The translations under genes and the position numbers were made by a program. Source: JAWLDB01 sp041686915 (GTDB lineage: Bacteria > Bacillota > UBA994 > UBA5500). Taken from it: a stretch of DNA of 5,693 bases. The notes beneath the pieces are model-generated. The model did no database searches. It saw only the letters and a list, made by a program, of their open reading frames with translations, and was not told the origin of the DNA. Of this stretch, positions 1 to 5,693 are shown one piece after another. Numbering within the stretch: position 1 is the stretch's first letter; each line of letters starts with the position of its first letter. The DNA lies in the NCBI GenBank assembly GCA_041686915.1, contig JAWLDB010000174.1, positions 1 through 5,693 of the forward strand, given 5' to 3'.

Positions 1-1766
1 TTCTTGAAGGCCATGGAACCAGCAATTTTAAACGCCATTTCAGACGAGTCTACGTCATGGTAGCTGCCATCGTAAATCGTAGCACGCAGATCCACAACCG
101 GGAAACCGGCAAGAATTCCACTCTGCATCGCTTCTTTGATGCCTGCGTCAACCGGCGCAATATACTCTTTAGGAACGGCGCCACCAACAATCTTGTTGAC
201 GAACTCGTAGCCTGTACCCGGCGGTAAAGGCTCAAACTCGACCCATACATGACCGAACTGTCCGCGACCACCGCTCTGCCTGACGAACTTGCCCTCAGAC
301 TTGATAGTGTTGCGGAAACGCTCGCGGTAGGCAACCTGCGGCTTCCCGAGGTTGGCCTGTACCTTGAACTCACGCAGTAGACGGTCTGCAATAATCTCCA
401 GGTGCAACTCGCCCATACCACGGATAATCGTCTGACCAGTCTCCTGATCGGTGAATGTCTGGAAGGTGGGGTCCTCTTCCGCCAAGCGGATGAGCGCCAC
501 CGTCATCTTATCCTGGTCTGCCTTTGTCTTCGGCTCAATCGCCTGTGAGATTACCGGTTCAGGGAACTGCATGCTCTCAAGGACAATCGGAGCATCGTCA
601 GAACACAATGTCTCACCAGTGATTGTGTCTTTCAGACCTACTACGGCACAGATGTCACCAGTTGCAACTTCGGTAATGTCTTCGCGTGTATTGGCATGCA
701 TCCTCAGGAGACGGCCAACGCGCTCGCGACGCCCTTTACCAGGGTTGAGAACATAGCTTCCGGATTGCAGTTTTCCGGAGTATACCCGGAAGTAGGCCAG
801 CTTGCCTACGTACGGGTCAGATACAATCTTGAAAACCAGGGCTGAGAACGACTCATTGTCACCAGCAGGGATACTTATCTCTTCACCATCAGGAGTGGTA
901 CCCTTTACAGGGGGAACATCCAGCGGGGACGGGAGATAGTCGACTACAGAGTCAAGCAGCATTTGAACACCCTTGTTGCGGTAAGATGAACCGCAATGCA
1001 CCGGCACAACCGCACCGGCAAGGGTAGCCTTCCGCAAGGCCTGTTTCAACTCATCGACTGTAAGCTCTTCGCCTTCCAGATAGCGCATCATCAGCTCTTC
1101 ATCGTTCATAGCCAAGGCTTCGATCAGTTCAACGCGCAGGTTGCGCGCCTCTTCCTGCATATGTTCAGGGACAGGCTTAGCTTCGCTGCGAGTACCTTTG
1201 TCATCAAGGAAATGGACTGACTGCATGGAAAGCAGGTCAACTATACCCTCAAAGGTCTCTTCCTGACCGATCGGTAACTGAATTGGCATGGCAGGTGCTC
1301 CAAGTCGCTCACGCATCATGGAAACAACCCTCATGAAGTTGGCGCCAACGGTGTCCATTTTGTTGACGTAGGCGATCCGGGGAACGCCATACTTGTCTGC
1401 CTGACGCCATACAGTCTCAGACTGCGGCTCAACGCCACCCTTGGCGCAAAAAACTGCCACTGCCCCGTCTAATACACGCAGGGATCGTTCAACTTCGACT
1501 GTGAAGTCCACGTGTCCGGGTGTGTCAATAATGTTGATCTGACAATCCCGCCACTGGCAAGTCGTAGCTGCCGAGGTAATGGTAATGCCTCGCTCCTGTT
1601 CCTGTACCATCCAGTCCATTGTCGCGGCTCCATCGTGAACCTCACCGAGCTTGTGTACCTTGCCTGTGTAGAAAAGGATACGCTCAGTGGTTGTGGTCTT
1701 ACCTGCATCAATGTGAGCCATGATACCAATGTTTCTTACTTTGTCGAGTGCAAATGTTCTTGGCAT
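1..1766 (-). CDS. fusA: Elongation factor G (EF-G), 3' end cut by window edge
   Basis: EF-G is the cytoplasmic GTPase that drives ribosomal translocation and, with RRF, ribosome recycling. The frame stays open from ATG 1766 to the left edge, giving 588 codons of a usual ~690-700, so the end of domain IV and domain V lie outside. Visible GTPase motifs are AHIDAGKTT (residues 17-25, P-loop), RGITI (59-63, switch I), DTPGHVDF (81-88, switch II) and NKMD (135-138), plus a G5-like GSSYRNKG in place of the commoner GSAFKNKG. Domain IV begins around FVRQSGGRGQFGHVW (about 494-508), and its tip motif YDGSYHDVDSSEMAF is present with the conserved His at 570. The start is fixed by AGGAGG seven bases upstream and by the N-terminus MPRTFALDKVRNIG aligning with the family. 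It follows rpsG by 45 bases, as in a str operon; tuf would be the expected next gene. No frameshift was seen. Conserved motifs mark it as canonical EF-G rather than a tetracycline-resistance or FusA2-type paralogue. Confidence 0.98.
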   Translation of the reverse strand, partial: MPRTFALDKVRNIGIMAHIDAGKTTTTERILFYTGKVHKLGEVHDGAATMDWMVQEQERGITITSAATTCQWRDCQINIIDTPGHVDFTVEVERSLRVLDGAVAVFCAKGGVEPQSETVWRQADKYGVPRIAYVNKMDTVGANFMRVVSMMRERLGAPAMPIQLPIGQEETFEGIVDLLSMQSVHFLDDKGTRSEAKPVPEHMQEEARNLRVELIEALAMNDEELMMRYLEGEELTVDELKQALRKATLAGAVVPVHCGSSYRNKGVQMLLDSVVDYLPSPLDVPPVKGTTPDGEEISIPAGDNESFSALVFKIVSDPYVGKLAYFRVYSGKLQSGSYVLNPGKGRRERVGRLLRMHANTREDITEVATGDICAVVGLKDTITGETLCSDDAPIVLESMQFPEPVISQAIEPKTKADQDKMTVALIRLAEEDPTFQTFTDQETGQTIIRGMGELHLEIIADRLLREFKVQANLGKPQVAYRERFRNTIKSEGKFVRQSGGRGQFGHVWVEFEPLPPGTGYEFVNKIVGGAVPKEYIAPVDAGIKEAMQSGILAGFPVVDLRATIYDGSYHDVDSSEMAFKIAGSMAFK

Positions 1767-1773
1767 AACATCC

Positions 1774-1779
1774 CCTCCT
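1774..1779 (-). promoter_or_regulatory. fusA ribosome binding site
   Basis: AGGAGG on the minus strand, followed by two further G's, lies seven bases before the ATG at 1766. It supports that start codon for EF-G. Confidence 0.85.
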
Positions 1780-1811
1780 CTCTAACTGTGTCTTGCCAGC
1801 TATCAGCAAAA

Positions 1812-2282
1812 TTACCAGCGGTAATGGGCAAAAGCCTTGTTGGCCTCGGCCATCCTGTGGGTATCTTCACGCTTCTTGATGGCAGCGCCAACACCTTGAG
1901 CTGCATCCGCAAACTCACCAGCCAGGCGTTCGATCATGGTCTTTTCGCCACGAGCACGGGAATACTGAGTCAACCAGCGGATAGATAGCATCTGCTGCCG
2001 GTCTGGAGCAACTTCAACTGGCACCTGATAGGTCGCACCGCCGACGCGGCGAGGCTTAACCTCAACCAGGGGAGCGACATTCTTCAGCGCAGCCTCAAAC
2101 ACCTCAATGGGCTCTTTACCGGTACGTTCACGCACCAAATCTAAAGCGCCGTAGAAGATACGCTCAGCAGTACCGCGCTTTCCGTCACGCATCAGCTTGT
2201 TGACGAAGCGGGTAGCCAGTTTGCTGCCGTAAATAGGATCCGGCAAAACGTCCCTCTTGGGTACTGGTCCTTTTCTGGGCAT
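1812..2282 (-). CDS. rpsG: 30S ribosomal protein S7
   Basis: S7 is a primary 16S rRNA-binding protein that nucleates assembly of the 30S head and lines the E-site/mRNA exit channel. The product is 156 residues, the usual Gram-positive length. Family hallmarks are the N-terminus MPRKGPVPKRDVLPDPIYGS, the DGKRGTAERI segment, the RRVGGATYQVPVEV beta-hairpin region (about residues 76-89), the RGEKTM helix and the C-terminus REDTHRMAEANKAFAHYRW. The ATG at 2282 is chosen over an in-frame TTG at 2306, because the family starts at MPRKG and the Shine-Dalgarno sequence lies between the two candidates. It ends in TAA, 45 bases before fusA. In E. coli S7 represses translation of the str operon by binding the rpsL-rpsG gap; whether that applies here cannot be told from the sequence. 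Nothing is truncated or odd. Confidence 0.98.
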   Translation of the reverse strand: MPRKGPVPKRDVLPDPIYGSKLATRFVNKLMRDGKRGTAERIFYGALDLVRERTGKEPIEVFEAALKNVAPLVEVKPRRVGGATYQVPVEVAPDRQQMLSIRWLTQYSRARGEKTMIERLAGEFADAAQGVGAAIKKREDTHRMAEANKAFAHYRW

Positions 2283-2348
2283 CCTTTTCCCTCCAATCAA
2301 CCGCAAAATCTATACAAAAACATAACATCATCTGCCTTGCGGCAAGTC
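2283..2348 (-). other. rpsL-rpsG intercistronic region with small GNRA hairpin
   Basis: This is a 66-base gap. Directly after the rpsL stop the transcript can form a short hairpin, UGCC-GCAA-GGCA (2333-2344), closed by a GNRA-type tetraloop. An A/U-rich stretch and the rpsG Shine-Dalgarno sequence follow. The stem is only four pairs, extendable by one G-U pair, so it could be chance. There is no terminator and no convincing promoter. In enterobacteria the equivalent gap is the S7 repressor target, but no resemblance to that site can be demonstrated by eye. Confidence 0.35.
2289..2294 (-). promoter_or_regulatory. rpsG ribosome binding site (decides the start)
   Basis: GGAGGG on the minus strand lies six bases before ATG 2282. 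It is inside the short extension that would be coding if the upstream TTG at 2306 were used, so it argues for the shorter protein. Confidence 0.85.
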
Positions 2349-2732
2349 TTACTTCTTCTTAGCTTTAGCACGCTTCGTTCCGTACTTGGAACGGCTTTGG
2401 TTGCGGTTTTGTACACCTGCAGCATCCTGCGTACCACGAACAATGTGATAGCGAACACCAGGCAAGTCCTTAACACGACCACCCCGCACTAGCACCACAG
2501 AGTGCTCCTGCAGGTTGTGGCCCTCACCGGGGATGTAGCCCCAGACTTCCTCACCGTTGGTCAGTCTTACCCTAGCTACCTTACGGATAGCGGAGTTAGG
2601 CTTCCTTGGGCTCATGGTTGTTACCCTGGTGCAAATTCCACGGCGTTGCGGGCTGCTGTGCAAGGAAGGAGATTTGGATTTGTACTCCACCTTTTCACGG
2701 CCCTTGCGAATAAGTTGGTTGATGGTTGGCAT
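2349..2732 (-). CDS. rpsL: 30S ribosomal protein S12, with Arg at the streptomycin-site Lys43
   Basis: S12 sits at the 30S decoding centre and controls tRNA selection accuracy. The product is 127 residues. Hallmarks are MPTINQLIRKGR at the N-terminus, SPQRRGICTRV (27-37), PRKPNSAIRKV (42-52), PGEGHNLQEHSVVLVRGG (68-85) and RVKDLPGVRYHIVRG (86-100), then a basic tail ending in KRAKAKKK. Lys88 and Asp89 (the residue RimO methylthiolates in E. coli) are kept. Position 43 is AGG (Arg), where E. coli, Mycobacterium and Bacillus have Lys. Residue 64 is Trp where Thr is usual. The short N-terminal insertion of Bacillus S12 is absent. ATG 2732 is chosen rather than the TTG immediately upstream (2735), because the family starts MPT and the Shine-Dalgarno spacing fits. 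It lies 74 bases after the L7Ae-like gene and 66 before rpsG. Confidence 0.98.
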   Translation of the reverse strand: MPTINQLIRKGREKVEYKSKSPSLHSSPQRRGICTRVTTMSPRKPNSAIRKVARVRLTNGEEVWGYIPGEGHNLQEHSVVLVRGGRVKDLPGVRYHIVRGTQDAAGVQNRNQSRSKYGTKRAKAKKK

Positions 2733-2737
2733 CAAAG

Positions 2738-2746
2738 CACCTCCTT
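2738..2746 (-). promoter_or_regulatory. rpsL ribosome binding site, extended perfect Shine-Dalgarno
   Basis: The transcript reads AAGGAGGUG, a nine-base match to the standard 16S rRNA 3' tail, ending five bases before ATG 2732. It is the strongest such site in the window. It is also the site a nearby complementary segment (2765-2772) could mask. Confidence 0.88.
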
Positions 2747-2769
2747 CCTTAGACTATAAATGGCAAGGT

Positions 2770-2797
2770 GCTGCCCCTGCTCAATCGCAGGGGCAGC
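2770..2797 (-). repeat. Perfect 11-bp inverted repeat (hairpin) between L7Ae-like gene and rpsL
   Basis: The arms 2770-2780 and 2787-2797 are exact reverse complements (GCTGCCCCTGC) around a six-base loop, giving a GC-rich stem in the transcript. The hairpin starts nine bases after the stop of the L7Ae-like gene. No U-run follows it in the transcript (the next bases are ACCUUGCC), so it does not look like an ordinary intrinsic terminator. It may stabilise or process the mRNA, or regulate entry into rpsL; its role is unknown. Confidence 0.8.
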
Positions 2798-2806
2798 ATA
2801 CTCTTA

Positions 2807-3061
2807 CTATCTCAACACTGCTGCTGTGGCTGAGCCTACCTGAATTCCGGCTGCCCGGCCCAGCTCCTGCATACTGGCTACCCAGACTACAGGGACTGCC
2901 TGCCCGGCACACGCCTGCTGTATTTCCCGCAAGACATGAGCATCGGCATCATACGCCATAAAGACTGTTGACACCTGTCCACGCTGCACAGCTTTCAGTG
3001 TTTGTTTAACACCTACCACTCTAGAGCGAGCCGATCTCAGATGATCCAGATCGTGAGACAT
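2807..3061 (-). CDS. L7Ae/YbxF-family kink-turn RNA-binding ribosomal protein-like
   Basis: This is an 84-residue protein of the L7Ae/L30e/S12e/Gadd45 fold, close to YbxF (RplGB) of B. subtilis in length, sequence pattern and gene position. The visible family motif is GVKQTLKAVQRG (residues 17-28), corresponding to the GTKQT-KA-RG RNA-contact segment of YbxF. A hydrophobic strand followed by AYDAD (36-40) comes next, then VASMQELGRAAGIQVGSA (61-78), the second RNA-facing loop and helix. Family members bind kink-turn RNA; the cellular role of the bacterial paralogue is poorly defined. The start ATG is preceded by GGAGG at a six-base spacing. The gene lies 34 bases after rpoC and 74 before rpsL, so it is probably cotranscribed with both. 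Membership in the family is secure; ribosomal residence is not shown by the sequence. Confidence 0.93.
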   Translation of the reverse strand: MSHDLDHLRSARSRVVGVKQTLKAVQRGQVSTVFMAYDADAHVLREIQQACAGQAVPVVWVASMQELGRAAGIQVGSATAAVLR

Positions 3062-3067
3062 CTGCTA

Positions 3068-3072
3068 CCTCC
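3068..3072 (-). promoter_or_regulatory. Ribosome binding site of the L7Ae-like gene
   Basis: GGAGG on the minus strand lies six bases before ATG 3061, in the 34-base gap after the rpoC stop. The short gap and the lack of a terminator suggest readthrough from rpoC. Confidence 0.8.
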
Positions 3073-3095
3073 AAGACAAGACAACTCAGACACAC

Positions 3096-5693
3096 TTAAC
3101 TATTATAGTTTCCCGTATCTGCACTGTCAACCTGATTCTGTGGACTGGCCACGGCCAGACGAATCTGGCGATATTTGTTCATGCCTGTACCCGCTGGAAT
3201 CAACTTGCCAATAATCACATTCTCCTTTAGACCGAGCAGCGGGTCAACCTTGCCCTTGATTGCCGCATCGGTGAGAACACGAGTTGTCTCCTGGAATGAT
3301 GCCGCAGACAGGAAGGAGTCGGTTGCGAGCGATGCCTTGGTGATACCTAGCAGCACCGGCCTAGCCACAGCTGGTTCGCCGCCTTCCTCCAGAATGCGGG
3401 CATTTTCCTCTTCAAACTCGAAGACGTCGATTAAACCACCCGGCAATAGACTGGTATCTCCAGCTTCTTCGACGCGCACCTTACGCAACATCTGCCGGAT
3501 GATAACCTCAATGTGCTTGTCATTGATCTCAACACCCTGTAAGCGGTATACCTTCTGCACCTCTTGCAGCAGATAGGACTGAGCTCCTCTGATGCCTTTG
3601 ATCAGCAGCAGGTCATGAGGATTGATAGAGCCGTCAGTGAGTTCTTGACCGGGCTCAACAGTATCACCAGGTGATACGCGCAACCTCGCTCCGTAGACGA
3701 TCGGATAGGTCTTAACCTCTCCGTCATCAGATGTAATTTCGATGATGCGCCCCTTCTTGTCCTCACCTACGCTTACCCGGCCGTCAATTTCGCTAACAAT
3801 GGCTTGACCTTTTGGCCTACGGGCTTCAAAGAGCTCCTCAACACGGGGCAGACCCTGAGTGATATCGTCACCAGCAACACCACCGGTATGGAATGTACGC
3901 ATGGTCAGCTGAGTGCCAGGCTCACCAATCGACTGAGCAGCGATGATACCGATCGACTCACCCACTTCTACCATCCCGCCAGTCGCTGGATTACGGCCAT
4001 AACATTTGACACACACACCGTAACGGGATTTGCAGGTAAGCACAGACCTGATCTTAACTTCCCTAATCAAGCCCTCTGTCATAGGTTGGCCCTGCTTGAC
4101 AGTGTCACCGCTAGCCACTAGAACTCGCAAGTCATTAGCTGCGGTGTATTGTACAGACCGGCTTCCATCCTCAGCGGTAACGATGATGGTAGAGCCCTCG
4201 GTACTGACTGTGCCGCTTACAGGCGCATGCAATACACCAAACTCGACAATTTGCTTAGACTGTTCATCGCTGATTACTTCGCCGGCCGCGACCAACACCT
4301 GCTCATCCTCAACCAACTGACCGGTAACCGGATCACGATAGTCGCTTACGGCGATATCCTCTGCGACTACTCTGCCAGTGATACGCTCAATCAATGGCTC
4401 GATGATAGTCCCGTCTTCACCGATGTCGTTAACAACCACGCCACCGGTGGTGCCGCAGTCTTCCTCGCGAACGATGACGTCCTGAGAAACGTCGACCAGA
4501 CGGCGGGTAAGATAGCCCGAGTCAGCAGTACGAATGGCAGTGTCAGCTGCACCCTTACGGGCACCGTGAGTAGATGTGAAGTACTCGAGTACGTTCAGAC
4601 CTTCGCGGAAGCTGGCTTTGATCGGCAGCTCGATGATACGACCGGACGGGTCAGACATCAGGCCGCGCATACCACCAAGCTGTGTAATCTGAGAGAAGTT
4701 ACCGCGGGCACCTGACATGACCATCATGTAGACCGGGTTAAATCGGTCCATGGACTCGAACAGTGCTTTCTGCACATCGGAGTTGGTCTTGGTCCAAATG
4801 TCTACGACATTGCGATACTTCTCATCAGCGCTCATCATGCCTCGACTGTACGCCCGCTCAATGCTTGCAACCTGTTGTTCAGAAGCCGCTACAAGCTGGA
4901 ATTTCTTTTCGGGGACAGCGATGTCGGTCATGCCAATACTAATGCCGGACAACGTCGCATAGTTGAAACCGAGCTGTTTTATGTTGTCAAGAACCTCTGT
5001 GGTCTTGGTCGAACCATGTTTATGGTAGCAGGTTTCCACAATCTTAGCGAGCAGCTTACGTTCAATCAGGGTGTTAATCTCTGGCTTGGTAATGTTTTCA
5101 GGGTTGCTCCTGTCCACGAAGCCAAGATCCTGTGGAATGTTTTCATTAAGAATAACCCTGCCCAAGGTGGTGGCTTCCACCTTGCTAACTACAGTGCCGT
5201 CAGGCAGCTTCGCATCAAGCCGCACCCGGATGGGCGCATTGATGGCTAGCGAACCACCTTCATATGCCATGATAGCCTCTTCCTTACAACTGAAGATACG
5301 CCCCGCACCCATGGCGTTTTCATCCTCCGTGGTCAGATAATAGACCCCAAGGAGCATGTCTTTGGATGGCGTTACTACCGGCCTGCCATCTTTCGGGTTG
5401 AGCAGGTTGTGCGCTGACAGCATCAGCAATCTGGCTTCTGCTTGTGCCTCGGACGACAGCGGTACGTGCACAGCCATCTGGTCGCCGTCAAAGTCGGCGT
5501 TGTAAGCTGTACACACCAAGGGATGTATCTGAATCGCACGGCCTTCAACCAGTACTGGCTCGAAAGCCTGAATACCCAACCTGTGCAAGGTAGGAGCGCG
5601 GTTGAGTAACACTGGGTGTTCTTGAATAACTTCTTCCAGAACATCCCACACCTCGTCACGGACACGCTCTACCATGCGTTTGGCGCTCTTGAT
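3096..5693 (-). CDS. rpoC: DNA-directed RNA polymerase subunit beta', 5' end cut by window edge
   Basis: This is the C-terminal 865 residues of RNA polymerase beta'; the reading frame continues past the right edge, so the internal Met at 5675 is not the start. Numbered from the edge, the catalytic magnesium loop NADFDGD is at 65-71 (5481-5501). The secondary-channel and GARGNFSQI segments follow, then the bridge helix (about 368-404, with STHGARKG and TADSGYLTRRLVDV). The zinc-site cysteines are at 413, 554, 561 and 564, and the trigger loop TQLTMRTFHTGG is near 595-606 with Met598, Arg599 and His602. The trigger loop lacks the large insertion of E. coli, as in Gram-positives. The first two zinc cysteines are 141 residues apart, against 74 in E. 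coli (C814/C888), because of an extra domain-like segment. The C-terminal clamp region with SFLSAASFQETTRVLTDAAI and ENVIIGKLIPAGTG is intact, and the gene ends in TAA. rpoB would be expected upstream. Confidence 0.99.
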   Translation of the reverse strand: MKSAKRMVERVRDEVWDVLEEVIQEHPVLLNRAPTLHRLGIQAFEPVLVEGRAIQIHPLVCTAYNADFDGDQMAVHVPLSSEAQAEARLLMLSAHNLLNPKDGRPVVTPSKDMLLGVYYLTTEDENAMGAGRIFSCKEEAIMAYEGGSLAINAPIRVRLDAKLPDGTVVSKVEATTLGRVILNENIPQDLGFVDRSNPENITKPEINTLIERKLLAKIVETCYHKHGSTKTTEVLDNIKQLGFNYATLSGISIGMTDIAVPEKKFQLVAASEQQVASIERAYSRGMMSADEKYRNVVDIWTKTNSDVQKALFESMDRFNPVYMMVMSGARGNFSQITQLGGMRGLMSDPSGRIIELPIKASFREGLNVLEYFTSTHGARKGAADTAIRTADSGYLTRRLVDVSQDVIVREEDCGTTGGVVVNDIGEDGTIIEPLIERITGRVVAEDIAVSDYRDPVTGQLVEDEQVLVAAGEVISDEQSKQIVEFGVLHAPVSGTVSTEGSTIIVTAEDGSRSVQYTAANDLRVLVASGDTVKQGQPMTEGLIREVKIRSVLTCKSRYGVCVKCYGRNPATGGMVEVGESIGIIAAQSIGEPGTQLTMRTFHTGGVAGDDITQGLPRVEELFEARRPKGQAIVSEIDGRVSVGEDKKGRIIEITSDDGEVKTYPIVYGARLRVSPGDTVEPGQELTDGSINPHDLLLIKGIRGAQSYLLQEVQKVYRLQGVEINDKHIEVIIRQMLRKVRVEEAGDTSLLPGGLIDVFEFEEENARILEEGGEPAVARPVLLGITKASLATDSFLSAASFQETTRVLTDAAIKGKVDPLLGLKENVIIGKLIPAGTGMNKYRQIRLAVASPQNQVDSADTGNYNS

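Noticed and set aside
50..421. Minus-strand open frame of 123 codons overlapping fusA in another frame
   Set aside because: The fusA frame codes for clear EF-G domains through this whole interval; this frame gives low-complexity Ser/Arg-rich sequence typical of an out-of-frame reading.
1512..1988. Plus-strand open frame of 158 codons opposite the fusA start and rpsG end
   Set aside because: It is antisense to two well-conserved genes and their intergenic gap, with no family resemblance.
2283..2306. S7 extended by eight residues from an upstream TTG
   Set aside because: The Shine-Dalgarno sequence of the ATG at 2282 lies inside this stretch, and S7 proteins begin at MPRKG.
2296..2348. Possible internal promoter in the rpsL-rpsG gap (TTGCCG and TATGTT on the minus strand)
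   Set aside because: The spacing is about 15 bases and both hexamers are poor matches; A/U-richness alone explains the resemblance.
2733..2735. S12 starting one codon earlier at TTG
   Set aside because: ATG at 2732 gives the family N-terminus MPT and a normal spacing from the Shine-Dalgarno sequence.
2770..2797. Hairpin read as a Rho-independent terminator between the L7Ae-like gene and rpsL
   Set aside because: The stem is strong, but no U-rich tract follows it on either strand, and the downstream genes form a standard cotranscribed cluster.
4149..4715. Plus-strand open frame of 188 codons opposite rpoC
   Set aside because: It lies wholly antisense to conserved RpoC sequence, and its translation shows no recognisable domain; it is a shadow of the codon pattern of the real gene.
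1..5693. Novel accessory, defence or mobile system
   Set aside because: All coding capacity is taken up by core transcription and translation genes in a conserved order. No transposase, CRISPR repeats, tRNA, attachment site or unexplained gap over 100 bases was seen.

Overview
The window holds one co-directional block on the minus strand, which is the rpoC end of the rpoBC operon running into the str operon. In transcription order, from the right edge leftwards, it contains the 3' two-thirds of rpoC, a small L7Ae/YbxF-type kink-turn-binding protein, rpsL (S12), rpsG (S7), and fusA (EF-G), which runs off the left edge. The intergenic gaps are 26 to 74 bases. Every complete gene has a good Shine-Dalgarno sequence, and no plus-strand gene is convincing.

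The order rpoC - L7Ae-like - rpsL - rpsG - fusA is the one known from Bacillus subtilis and many other Firmicutes. RpoC lacks the large trigger-loop insertion of Enterobacteria, and S7 has the 156-residue Gram-positive form. S12 lacks the short N-terminal insertion of Bacillus S12. Base composition is roughly half G+C by eye. Together these suggest a Clostridia- or Negativicutes-like Firmicute; the genus cannot be named from the sequence alone.

The genes work together as the core expression machinery. RpoC carries the catalytic magnesium site of RNA polymerase. S12 and S7 are small-subunit proteins at the decoding centre and the head/E-site. EF-G drives translocation. The small L7Ae-like protein binds kink-turn RNA.

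No unknown multi-gene system is present. Three details deserve a second look. (1) RpoC has an extra segment of about 67 residues between its first two zinc-binding cysteines, and this segment resembles a second sandwich-barrel domain further downstream in the same protein. (2) S12 naturally carries arginine at the position where Lys-to-Arg gives streptomycin resistance in other bacteria. (3) A perfect 11-bp hairpin lies just ahead of rpsL, next to a complementary segment able to mask the rpsL Shine-Dalgarno sequence.
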